A stretch of 11,802 nt of DNA. Origin: Actinomycetota bacterium. Lineage in GTDB: Bacteria; Actinomycetota; Thermoleophilia; Gaiellales; Gaiellaceae. Positions 6,509-11,802 of this stretch are shown in pieces (within the stretch, counting starts at the first letter, position 1; every line of letters begins with the position of its first letter). A program made the position numbers and the translations under genes. The stretch covers positions 1-11,802 of the forward strand of contig VAYE01000063.1 of assembly GCA_005883235.1 (NCBI GenBank), in the 5' to 3' direction. The notes under the pieces were generated by a model. The model ran no database searches and was not told where the DNA came from. It worked only from the letters and a program-made list of their open reading frames with translations.

Positions 6509-7671
6509 GCCACCCAGCGCCACGTGACGAAGAGGACCGTGAGGTAGACGCCGAGCGCCGCGCTGGCGGCGAGCCAGGCCCCGAGGAGAATCCGGCTCCG
6601 CGCCAGCGCCCAGCCGAGGACGACGAAGAGCGGAAAGCAGGCGAGGAGATAGCGGTTGAAGCTCGTGAGCGCCCAGAGCGGGCTCGGCGTGAGGATCGGG
6701 GCGAGGATCACGAGCACCGAGTAGACCCAGAGGTCGAGCGGCAGCTTGAACGCGCCGAGGACGACGAGGACGACGAGGATCCCGAAGAGGACGAGGTTGA
6801 ACGTGTCCGCAGCCTTGAAGGCGGGCTCGGGCGAGCTCGTCCCGAAGATCGCGTGCGGGTGGAGCGCGTAGCGCGCGCCGAAGATCCCGGTCGTCCACGC
6901 CTTGTGCATCGTGTGGATCGGGTTCGTCAGCGCCCGGCCCCACGTCTCGCGCTGCGCGACCGCGAAGTAGAGCGGGTCGCCGAGGCCCTTGGCCAGGTAG
7001 AGCATGTACGCGGCGAGGCCGCCGAGGCTTCCCACCAGCCCGAGCACTCCTTCCCAGAGCCGAGTCCGGCGGCGCCAGAAGAGCTCGTAGAGCAGCGGGA
7101 CGAGCAGGAAGACGCCGACGTTCCGCGCCGCCAGCGCGAAGTAGGCGAAGAGGCAGGCGAGCAGGAAGTGCCTGCGGACCCGAAGCGCCCAGATCGTCCC
7201 GGTTGTCGCGGCGAGGAAGACGGACTCGCTGTAGACGGCGTTCATGAAGAAGGCCGAGGGGAAGAAGGCGAAGGCGAGGGTCGTCGCACGCGCGACCCGC
7301 ACGTCGAAGAGCTCCTCCGCCAGCTCGTAGAGGAAGTAGAGCGTGGCGAGCAGGCATAGGACCGAGACGGTTACGCCCCAGAAGGCGGTGCCCCCGGGGA
7401 GGTAGTCGGCGAACCTGACGAGCAGCGGGTAGAGCGGGAAGAACGACGTCGAGGCGGGGTTGAAGTAGCCGTGGTCGGCGATCGCCGCGTACCAGCCGCC
7501 GTCCCAGTGGGCCCAGTAGTCGAGGAAGCCCGGCGGCTCGCGCGGCGACCCGCCCGGGTAGGCGAAGTCGACGTAGGCGTGCCCGATCGCGCCGACGGCG
7601 AAGAAGAACACGCGTGACGCGACGAAGACGGCCAGCACGAACGGCCAGGTCTTGCGGAGGGCGGGGGTCAA
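6505..7671 (-). CDS. PIG-V-like mannosyltransferase, integral membrane
   Basis: 388 residues, with many hydrophobic segments (roughly ten membrane spans) from residue 10 to the C-terminus. The loop after the first span has HWDGGWY (55-61), followed by FFPLYP (77-82). These are hallmarks of the PIG-V/COG5542 mannosyltransferase group, related to the GPI mannosyltransferase, with the Asp in the proposed catalytic position. Bacterial members are thought to use polyprenyl-phosphate sugars to glycosylate lipids or proteins on the outer face of the membrane. The start is uncertain: TTG at 7671 is used here, and no in-frame ATG or GTG lies between it and the pdhA start. GTG codons downstream (e.g. 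FVLAV, residue 12) would shorten it. It is divergent from pdhA with only 22 nt between them. The acceptor is unknown. Confidence 0.82.
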   Translation of the reverse strand: MTPALRKTWPFVLAVFVASRVFFFAVGAIGHAYVDFAYPGGSPREPPGFLDYWAHWDGGWYAAIADHGYFNPASTSFFPLYPLLVRFADYLPGGTAFWGVTVSVLCLLATLYFLYELAEELFDVRVARATTLAFAFFPSAFFMNAVYSESVFLAATTGTIWALRVRRHFLLACLFAYFALAARNVGVFLLVPLLYELFWRRRTRLWEGVLGLVGSLGGLAAYMLYLAKGLGDPLYFAVAQRETWGRALTNPIHTMHKAWTTGIFGARYALHPHAIFGTSSPEPAFKAADTFNLVLFGILVVLVVLGAFKLPLDLWVYSVLVILAPILTPSPLWALTSFNRYLLACFPLFVVLGWALARSRILLGAWLAASAALGVYLTVLFVTWRWVA

Positions 7672-7680
7672 GCCGCGGCA

Positions 7681-7686
7681 TACACT
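7681..7686 (+). promoter_or_regulatory. -10-like hexamer for a leaderless pdhA transcript
   Basis: TACACT fits TANNNT and ends 7 nt before the ATG at 7694, the spacing expected when transcription starts at the A of the ATG. No ribosome-binding site is well placed (GGAG abuts the ATG). No convincing -35 is seen at 17 nt. Motif-based inference. Confidence 0.45.
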
Positions 7687-7693
7687 GACGGAG

Positions 7694-8761
7694 ATGGCGC
7701 AGGTTCTTCCTGCCGAGCACGAGCTGCGGCGCGTGATCGGAGACGGCGAGGGGGTTCCGGACCGCGAGGTGGAGGGCCTCGAGGAGGCCGATCTCCTCGA
7801 GCTGCACCGGTCGCTCGTCCTGCTCCGAACCTACGACGAGCGCTCGGTCGTGTACCACCGCCAGGGCCGGATCGGCACCTACGCGATCTTCTGGAACCAC
7901 GAGGCGATGCAGGCCGGGTCCGTCTACGCCCTGGCCGACGAGGACTGGATCTTCCCGAGCTACCGGGAGTCCGCGATCGGCCTCCTGCGCGGGATGCCGC
8001 CCTCGACGATCCTCTCCTGGTGGCGCGGCCACCCGGCCGGCTGGTGGAACCCGGCCGACTACAACGTCGCCTCGATCTGCGTCCCGATCGGCACGCACGT
8101 GCCGCACGCCGCCGGCCTCGCGTGGGGGAAGAAGCTCCGCGGCGAGAGCGCCTGCGCGCTCGTCTACTTCGGTGACGGGGCCACGTCGGAGGGGTCGTTC
8201 CACGAAGGCGCGAACTTCGCGGCCGTCATGGGCGCGCCGCTCGTTCTCTTCTGCAACAACAACCACTGGGCCATCTCGACCCCGCTCGAGGCGCAGACGC
8301 GCGCCGAGACCCTCGCGGACAAGGCCGTCGGGTACGGGATGCCGGGCGTGCGGGTGGACGGAACCGACGTGCTCGCCGTCTACGAGGCGACGCGGGAGGC
8401 GGTGGCGCGCGCACGGGCGGGCGAGGGCCCGACCTTCGTCGAGGCGGTCAGCTACCGGACGGCGCCGCACGCGACCGCTGACGACCCGCGCGCCTACATC
8501 GACCTCGAACGCGTCGAGGAGGAGCGGAAGCGGGAGTGCGTCGGGCGCTACGAGGGGTACCTCGAGCGGCTCGGAGTTCTGGACGACGAGCGGGTCGAGG
8601 CCGTGCGGGCAGAGGCGCAAGAGCTCATGCGACGGGGGATTGCGCAGGCGGAGGCGGAGCCGCCGCCGGATCCGGGGCTCGTCTTCGAGCACGCGTTCGT
8701 CGATCCGCCGGCGTCGTTCGGCTCCGACCTCGAGGAGCTGCGGAGGATCCTCGATGGCTGA
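7694..8761 (+). CDS. pdhA: Pyruvate (2-oxoacid) dehydrogenase E1 component, alpha subunit
   Basis: 355 residues, full length for E1 alpha. With E1 beta it decarboxylates a 2-oxoacid on thiamine diphosphate and passes the acyl group to the E2 lipoyl arm, in the cytoplasm. The N-terminal region has RTYDERSVVYHRQGRIGTY (45-63) and FPSYRES (87-93). The thiamine motif runs from GDG (160-162) to NNN (188-190), the standard spacing, followed by AISTP (193-197). The phosphorylation-loop region reads YRTAPHATADDPRAY. The style is that of the actinobacterial PdhA group; branched-chain 2-oxoacid E1 alpha is the main alternative, and sequence alone does not settle the substrate. The stop TGA at 8759-8761 lies inside ATGGCTGAGC, the likely former start of pdhB, so the two genes once overlapped. 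Transcription is probably leaderless. Confidence 0.92.
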   Translation: MAQVLPAEHELRRVIGDGEGVPDREVEGLEEADLLELHRSLVLLRTYDERSVVYHRQGRIGTYAIFWNHEAMQAGSVYALADEDWIFPSYRESAIGLLRGMPPSTILSWWRGHPAGWWNPADYNVASICVPIGTHVPHAAGLAWGKKLRGESACALVYFGDGATSEGSFHEGANFAAVMGAPLVLFCNNNHWAISTPLEAQTRAETLADKAVGYGMPGVRVDGTDVLAVYEATREAVARARAGEGPTFVEAVSYRTAPHATADDPRAYIDLERVEEERKRECVGRYEGYLERLGVLDDERVEAVRAEAQELMRRGIAQAEAEPPPDPGLVFEHAFVDPPASFGSDLEELRRILDG

Positions 8762-8763
8762 GC
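8755..8763. repeat. Left copy of the 9-bp direct repeat flanking the insert
   Basis: TGGCTGAGC, identical to 8870-8878 and 115 bp from it. The bases outside differ (A at 8754 against G at 8869; G at 8764 against T at 8879). This fits a target-site duplication around the 106-bp segment 8764-8869. Confidence 0.65.
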
Positions 8764-8778
8764 GCTGCGCCTTTCCGG

Positions 8779-8799
8779 TTAGCAACAGACTGTTGCAAG
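8779..8799. repeat. 21-bp palindromic repeat, copy 1
   Basis: Contains GCAACAGACTGTTGC (8782-8796), a perfect 7-bp inverted repeat around a single A. It is flanked by TTA on the left and AAG on the right, and is identical over 21 bp to copy 2 at 8833-8853. No third copy was seen in the window. Confidence 0.85.
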
Positions 8800-8832
8800 C
8801 TCGGAACGGCGCTACTCGCCGGCCCAATCCAC

Positions 8833-8853
8833 TTAGCAACAGACTGTTGCAAG
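8833..8853. repeat. 21-bp palindromic repeat, copy 2
   Basis: Exact 21-bp duplicate of 8779-8799, in the same orientation, 54 bp downstream start to start (about five DNA turns). The palindromic core is at 8836-8850. It ends 15 bp before the pdhB GTG start, so a protein bound here, or an RNA hairpin, could affect pdhB translation or transcription. Confidence 0.85.
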
Positions 8854-8868
8854 GGACGAAGGGAGACC

Positions 8869-9696
8869 GTGGCTGAGCTCTCGATCGTCGAGGCGATCAA
8901 CGACTGCTTCCACGTCGAGCTCGAGCGGGATCCCTCGGTGCTCGTCATGGGCGAGGACGTGGGTCGGGCGGGAGGGGTCTTCCGCGCCACGGCCGGACTC
9001 CGCGACCGCTTCGGCGCCGACCGCTGCGTTGACACGCCGCTCGCCGAGGCCGGGATCCTCGGCGCCGCGGTGGGGCTCTGCATGACGGGGTTCCGGCCCG
9101 TCTGCGAGATGCAGTACGACGCGTTCTAGACCTACTACGTCCACACGCCCGGCGTGAAGGTGGCGATTCCGTCCACTCCGGCCGACGCGAAGGGGCTCCT
9201 CGCCGCCGCCATCCGCGACCCGGATCCGGTCGTCGTGCTCGAGCCGAAGCTCCACTACCGGACGCTGCGCGGCGACGTCCCGGACGGGGAGCACGTCGAG
9301 CCGCTCGGGAAGGCGCGGCTCGCGCGCGAGGGGAGCGACCTGACGATCGTCGCCTACGGCTCGATGGTGCCCGTCGCCGAGGGCGCCGCGGACGCGCTCG
9401 ACGCGAGCGTCGAGGTGCTCGACGTGCGGACTCTGAAGCCGCTCGACGAGGAAGCGCTCCTCGCCTCTGCCGCCAAGACCGGCCGGGTCGTGATCGTCCA
9501 GGAGGCGCCGCGAACCTGCGGCTACGCCGCCGAGCTCGCCGCGATCCTCGCCGAGAAGGCGATGCTCGACCTGCAGGGGCCGGTCCTGCGGGTCACCGGC
9601 TACGACGTCCCCTATCCGTACTGGCAGATCGAGGACGCGTACATGCCGTCGGTCGAGCGTGTCGTCGACGCATGCCGGAGGTTGCTCGAGTTCTGA
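8869..9696 (+). pseudogene. pdhB: 2-oxoacid dehydrogenase E1 beta: in-frame TAG and ~48-residue gap
   Basis: Both parts are clear E1 beta. The first 86 codons (GTG at 8869) include VLVMGEDVG (25-32), DTPLAEAGILGAAVG (55-69, with the thiamine-contact Glu60) and MQYDAF (81-86). Then comes TAG (9127-9129), and the same frame resumes with TYYVHTPGVKVAIPSTP, PADAKGLL, VVLEPKLHYR and the C-terminal transketolase domain to the TGA at 9696. In intact homologues about 48 residues lie between MQYDAF and the resumed part, holding the R-x-P-x-GGG block and the conserved active-site His. They are absent, so suppressing the stop would not restore the enzyme. The frame is the same on both sides: a Ser TCN codon joined to a Glu GAG codon after an in-frame deletion gives TAG. 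Either a true deletion or an assembly error. The rest shows no decay. Confidence 0.85.
8870..8878. repeat. Right copy of the 9-bp direct repeat flanking the insert
   Basis: TGGCTGAGC, identical to 8755-8763. Together with the preceding G8869 it forms the GTG GCT GAG start of pdhB, while the left copy gives ATG GCT GAG. Confidence 0.65.
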
Positions 9697-10109
9697 GCGA
9701 GCGGCTACGGCTCTGGCTCGAGCGCGGAACCTCGGAGGAGGGCCGCGGCTTCTGGCTCCGGGACGCGGCGACCGACGAGCCGGTGCGCTGGCGCGACGAG
9801 CGGATCCGGGTGGTGAAGGTCGCCGGCGCCTCGTACCGGGCCGACGCGCTGCAGGACGACGGGTTCGAGCCGGGTCGCAAGCTCGCGCTCGTCCCCGAGC
9901 CCGAGAACGAGCACGACCCGAACGCGCTCGCGATCTGGAACGAGGAGCGGACGCTGCAGGTCGGCTACGTCCCGGCGGAGGTCGCGCCCGAGGTTCCTCG
10001 GGACTGGAAGGCCGTCTCGCTGTGGGAGTTCCGCGGCCTGGAAGGCGACCGCATCGGTCTGCGGGTCCTGCTCGCGCCGGCCGACGCGTGGATCGGGCTG
10101 CCGCGATGA
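9672..10109 (+). CDS. Stand-alone HIRAN-domain protein
   Basis: 145 residues. Residues ~46-103 match the HIRAN pattern: RVVKVAGASYR (46-56), LALVPEPENEHDPNALAIW (71-89) and VGYVPAEVA (97-105). HIRAN is a small beta domain found in helicases such as HLTF, where it binds 3' DNA ends, and as free-standing bacterial proteins of mostly unknown role. Residues 1-45 are charged and may form a helix plus one strand pair. The ATG at 9672 overlaps the last 25 nt of E1 beta with no good ribosome-binding site; a slightly later start is possible. The stop TGA overlaps the ankyrin gene start in ATGA, so the two are translationally coupled and probably act together. Its link to the dehydrogenase is only positional. 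DNA binding has not been shown. Confidence 0.8.
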   Translation: MPEVARVLSERLRLWLERGTSEEGRGFWLRDAATDEPVRWRDERIRVVKVAGASYRADALQDDGFEPGRKLALVPEPENEHDPNALAIWNEERTLQVGYVPAEVAPEVPRDWKAVSLWEFRGLEGDRIGLRVLLAPADAWIGLPR

Positions 10110-10669
10110 ACGCGATCTCGGAGGCGATGCGGGCTCTGTACGCCGGCGAGCGGGAGCGCGCCGAGTCTCTGCTCACGCCCGGCGGTGAGACCGTGTTCGA
10201 GGCTGCGGCTTTCGGCCGGGTCGGGCGGCTCGAGGAGCTGCTCGCCGTCGAGCCCGAGCTCGTGAACGCGCGCTCCCCCGACGGGTTCACTCCGCTCCAC
10301 CTCGCCTGCTTCTCCGGCGGGGCGGAGACGACACGGCTGCTCGTCGAGCGCGGCGCCGACCTCGAGGCCCTCGCCGAGGCGAGCTTCGCGCGCGTCCGGC
10401 CGCTGGGGACGGCGGCGTTCAGCGGTGACCGGGAGAGCGCGGCCGTCCTGCTCGAGGCCGGGGCCGACCCGAACGGCCGGGGCGAGGGCGGCTTCACACC
10501 ACTCCATAGCGCGGCACAGCACGGCGACGTCGCGTTCGTCGAGCTTCTGCTCGAGTACGGCGCGGATCCATCGGCAAGCTCTGGCGACGCGCGCACGCCG
10601 GCCGACCTTGCACGAGAGTCCGGCCACGAGGAGTGTGTGGAGCTTCTCGCCGGGCGGACACGCCTCTAA
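10106..10669 (+). CDS. Ankyrin-repeat protein
   Basis: 187 residues made almost entirely of ankyrin repeats, about five: 27-57, 58-91 (FTPLHLACFSGG), 96-127 (PLGTAAFSGD ... LLEAGADPN), 128-160 (FTPLHSAAQHGDVAFVELLL) and a partial 161-187 (TPADLARESGHEECVELL). The TPLH and GADP motifs are well kept. No signal peptide or membrane span is present, so it is cytoplasmic and most likely a protein-binding scaffold or inhibitor. The ATG overlaps the HIRAN stop (ATGA at 10106-10109). The short leading helix (1-25) may be a capping repeat. The partner is not shown by the sequence; the HIRAN protein is the obvious candidate from the coupling. Ankyrin repeats alone do not define a function. Confidence 0.88.
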   Translation: MNAISEAMRALYAGERERAESLLTPGGETVFEAAAFGRVGRLEELLAVEPELVNARSPDGFTPLHLACFSGGAETTRLLVERGADLEALAEASFARVRPLGTAAFSGDRESAAVLLEAGADPNGRGEGGFTPLHSAAQHGDVAFVELLLEYGADPSASSGDARTPADLARESGHEECVELLAGRTRL

Positions 10670-10677
10670 GAGACATC

Positions 10678-10705
10678 TTGACTTCGAGGCGGCACGCGCT
10701 AGCGT
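10678..10705 (+). promoter_or_regulatory. Promoter of the small exported-protein pair
   Basis: TTGACT (10678-10683) and TAGCGT (10700-10705) with a 16-nt spacer make a good -35/-10 pair. The -10 ends 9 nt before the ATG at 10715, so the transcript would be leaderless or nearly so. It starts 9 nt after the ankyrin gene stop and suggests a new transcription unit inside the locus. Confidence 0.55.
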
Positions 10706-10714
10706 GGTGTTGCC

Positions 10715-11101
10715 ATGATGTCTACACGAATCCGGCGAGCGATGTTGGCGACGTGCATCCTGTTCTTCGTGATTCCGCCGATGCTGGCGTTCGGTTGGAC
10801 GCGGTACCGCTATTCGCAGGCGAACGTCTACCCCGGCATCCTGCCGCGCGTGACCGCCTGGACCAGTGGCTTCACCGACCGCCAGTACAACGCGGTCTAC
10901 CGCTCGCCCGACGTCTGCGAGGCGTGGCGCGTCCGCTACTACGATACGCCGACTCACATCACGTGGCAGAAGGACCAGGCCTGCAGCCCGACGAGTATCG
11001 GCCTCACCACGGGGCCGCGCAGGGCGTACTGCGAGCAGATCTACACCGGCACGGATCCGAACACCGCGTACGCCTACAACTGCGACACGACGGTGCCGTG
11101 A
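10715..11101 (+). CDS. Small exported protein with four cysteines, unknown function
   Basis: 128 residues. MMSTRIRRAM is followed by a hydrophobic stretch (LATCILFFVIPPMLAFGW, about 11-28), which is a signal peptide or N-terminal membrane anchor. The mature part is rich in Tyr, Thr and Trp and has four Cys (68, 90, 106, 123), which could form two disulfides outside the cell. I do not recognise the family. Two ATGs in tandem (10715, 10718) could both serve. A promoter-like pair lies just upstream. The stop overlaps the GTG start of the next gene in GTGA (11098-11101), so the two exported proteins are coupled and may form a complex. Codon use looks like that of the neighbours. Confidence 0.75.
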   Translation: MMSTRIRRAMLATCILFFVIPPMLAFGWTRYRYSQANVYPGILPRVTAWTSGFTDRQYNAVYRSPDVCEAWRVRYYDTPTHITWQKDQACSPTSIGLTTGPRRAYCEQIYTGTDPNTAYAYNCDTTVP

Positions 11102-11718
11102 GGCCGAAGCGCCGAAACGTCCTCGTGCCGGCCGGTCTGCTTGCGCTCGCGGTGGCGGCGTTGATTCTCGGCGGCGCCGGACCCCAAGCGCGGGCCGTCG
11201 AGCTTCCGTCGGTGGCGCACGACATGGCGGCCGCCTTCGCGCTGCCGGCCGTGCCGGACGCGCAGCTTCCCGACGCGGTCCGGCGGGAGCTGGACTATCT
11301 GCCTCGCCCCGGCGCCGCGCTCCCGAACCAGACGCGCCGCATCGCCCGCGGCCTCGGCAGGAACGGCGCCGACGTCTACGTCTTCCCGACCACCCAGGGG
11401 AAGGTTTGCACGGTCGTAACCGAGTCGACGTCCATGGGCGGCTGTGTCCAGTCGTTCGGCCTCGTGAAGGGCGAGGTCGCCTGGTCTGTCTACTCCGGCG
11501 AGACCGCGCCGAAGACCGTGACGGGTCTCGTGAGCAACCGCGTCGCCGCCGTGAGCGTCCGCGTCCGCGACCGACTCGAGCCGGTGGCTGTATCGCGCAA
11601 CACGTTCTTCTGGCAGGCAGCGACGACCGACGTCACCCGCGGCGACATCAAGGGATTGGTCGTCCGGTGGCACAACGGCCGGACCTTCGACGTGAACCTG
11701 GATTTCGGCGACCCCTAG
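11098..11718 (+). CDS. Exported protein of unknown function
   Basis: 206 residues from the GTG at 11098, which overlaps the previous stop. The N-terminus RPKRRN, a hydrophobic segment (VLVPAGLLALAVAALILGG, 8-26) and an ARA|V site near residue 33 indicate export. The mature protein has two Cys (104 in GKVCTVVTES, 116 in SMGGCVQSF), likely a disulfide. It is beta-rich: DVYVFPT, AAVSVRVRDR, VAVSRNTFFW, FDVNLDF. The GLVSNRVAAVSVRV block followed by NTFFW recalls, from memory, an uncharacterised extracytoplasmic domain common in soil actinobacteria, but I cannot name it. It ends 21 nt before the E2 gene. Its link to the dehydrogenase is positional only. Starts upstream of 11098 would overlap the previous gene entirely and are unlikely. 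Confidence 0.72.
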   Translation: MRPKRRNVLVPAGLLALAVAALILGGAGPQARAVELPSVAHDMAAAFALPAVPDAQLPDAVRRELDYLPRPGAALPNQTRRIARGLGRNGADVYVFPTTQGKVCTVVTESTSMGGCVQSFGLVKGEVAWSVYSGETAPKTVTGLVSNRVAAVSVRVRDRLEPVAVSRNTFFWQAATTDVTRGDIKGLVVRWHNGRTFDVNLDFGDP

Positions 11719-11726
11719 TCGACGGC

Positions 11727-11732
11727 TAGGCT
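11727..11732 (+). promoter_or_regulatory. -10-like hexamer before the E2 gene
   Basis: TAGGCT fits TANNNT and ends exactly 7 nt before the E2 ATG at 11740, the same geometry as TACACT before pdhA. This suggests leaderless, possibly separate, transcription of E2. No -35 was identified. Confidence 0.35.
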
Positions 11733-11739
11733 CCGGCCG

Positions 11740-11802
11740 ATGCCCTACGAGCTCAAGCTCCCCGATCTCGGGGAGGGTCTGACCGAGGGCGAGGTCGCGC
11801 GG
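11740..11802 (+). CDS. 2-oxoacid dehydrogenase E2 (dihydrolipoamide acyltransferase), 5' end
   Basis: The first 21 codons only; the gene runs off the right edge. The N-terminus MPYELKLPDLGEGLTEGEVA is the unmistakable first strand of a lipoyl domain, as in E2 subunits of pyruvate and branched-chain 2-oxoacid dehydrogenases (consensus F-x-LPDLGEGL-x-EGEI). The lipoylated lysine and the acyltransferase domain lie beyond the window. E2 would take the acyl group from the E1 made by the genes at 7694-9696 and pass it to CoA. About 2 kb holding four unrelated genes separate it from E1 beta, which is unusual for such a cluster. Confidence 0.9.
   Translation, partial: MPYELKLPDLGEGLTEGEVAR

Larger units (their letters stand above)
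8764..8869. mobile_element. 106-bp putative insertion (MITE/REP-like) at the pdhA/pdhB junction
   Basis: Short non-coding segment between two copies of TGGCTGAGC. Removing it with one repeat copy leaves ATGGCTGAGC at 8754, which serves as both the pdhA stop and a pdhB ATG start in the right frame. It carries two copies of a 21-bp sequence built on the palindrome GCAACAGACTGTTGC, with a hairpin CGGCG-CTACT-CGCCG (8807-8821) between them. No transposase is encoded, and no clear terminal inverted repeat is visible at its ends. Its last base, G8869, supplies the first base of the present GTG start of pdhB. Its AAGGGAG (8859-8865) is the nearest ribosome-binding-like sequence. That it is mobile is inference. 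Confidence 0.55.

Noticed and set aside
6419..8839. Open frame of 806 codons on the minus strand opposite pdhA
   Set aside because: Low-complexity Arg/Leu/Pro-rich translation with no motif, overlapping the mannosyltransferase gene in another frame and lying antisense to pdhA. A shadow frame.
8779..8853. CRISPR-like repeat-spacer-repeat (21/33/21)
   Set aside because: There are only two repeats, each is palindromic over most of its length, no cas gene is near, and the segment sits inside a direct-repeat-flanked insert.
8764..8869. Ordinary intergenic promoter region for pdhB
   Set aside because: No TANNNT hexamer at a usable distance or -35/-10 pair was found, and the flanking 9-bp repeat with the restorable gene overlap fits an insertion better. 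Not fully excluded.
9127..9129. TAG in E1 beta as a recoded codon (pyrrolysine or read-through)
   Set aside because: About 48 conserved residues are missing at the same point, so decoding the TAG would not restore the protein. A deletion or assembly scar explains both.
1..11802. tRNA, rRNA, riboswitch or integrase-type mobile island
   Set aside because: No cloverleaf, rRNA segment, recognisable riboswitch core, integrase or transposase gene was seen on either strand.

Overview
The window is very GC-rich bacterial DNA, tightly packed, with many GTG starts, start/stop overlaps and TANNNT hexamers lying 7-11 nt before start codons. With the protein styles seen (actinobacterial-type pyruvate dehydrogenase E1 and DagK/YegS kinase, PIG-V-like transferase, PaaC and PaaR most like those I know from Thermus/Deinococcus and deep actinobacteria), this suggests an actinobacterium, perhaps of the Thermoleophilia/Gaiellales type. 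The taxon is an inference, not a database result.

Layout. (1) 1-405, minus: start of a small lipoprotein gene that runs off the left edge. (2) 507-2787, minus: phenylacetyl-CoA epoxidase genes in the order paaA-paaB-paaC-paaD. Divergent from them at 2829 is a TetR regulator of PaaR type. The gap holds a 14-bp inverted repeat that fits the published Thermus PaaR operator consensus. (3) 3414-5582, plus: exported protein with Asp-box (sialidase/BNR-type) repeats. (4) 5603-6508, plus: diacylglycerol/lipid kinase, whose stop codon overlaps that of a convergent multi-membrane-span PIG-V-like mannosyltransferase (6505-7671, minus). (5) 7694-11802, plus: 2-oxoacid (pyruvate) dehydrogenase locus. It holds E1 alpha, a broken E1 beta, a HIRAN-domain protein, an ankyrin-repeat protein, two small exported proteins, and the first 21 codons of the lipoyl E2 subunit.

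The most striking part is 8754-9130. The E1 alpha/E1 beta junction carries a 106-bp insert flanked by a perfect 9-bp direct repeat. Removing the insert and one repeat copy restores a simple alpha/beta gene overlap with an ATG start. The insert holds two 21-bp copies of a palindromic repeat, and its last base makes the present GTG start of E1 beta. About 260 bp further on, E1 beta lacks roughly 48 conserved residues, and a TAG sits exactly at the gap while the frame on both sides is unchanged. This looks like an in-frame deletion whose junction made a stop codon, or an assembly error. As given, the E1 beta gene could not make a normal subunit.

How the genes work together: PaaABCD would open the ring of phenylacetyl-CoA under PaaR control; PaaE and the later pathway enzymes are not here. 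E1 alpha/beta plus E2 would decarboxylate a 2-oxoacid and pass the acyl group to CoA. The HIRAN/ankyrin pair is translationally coupled and sits inside the dehydrogenase locus for no metabolic reason I can see.
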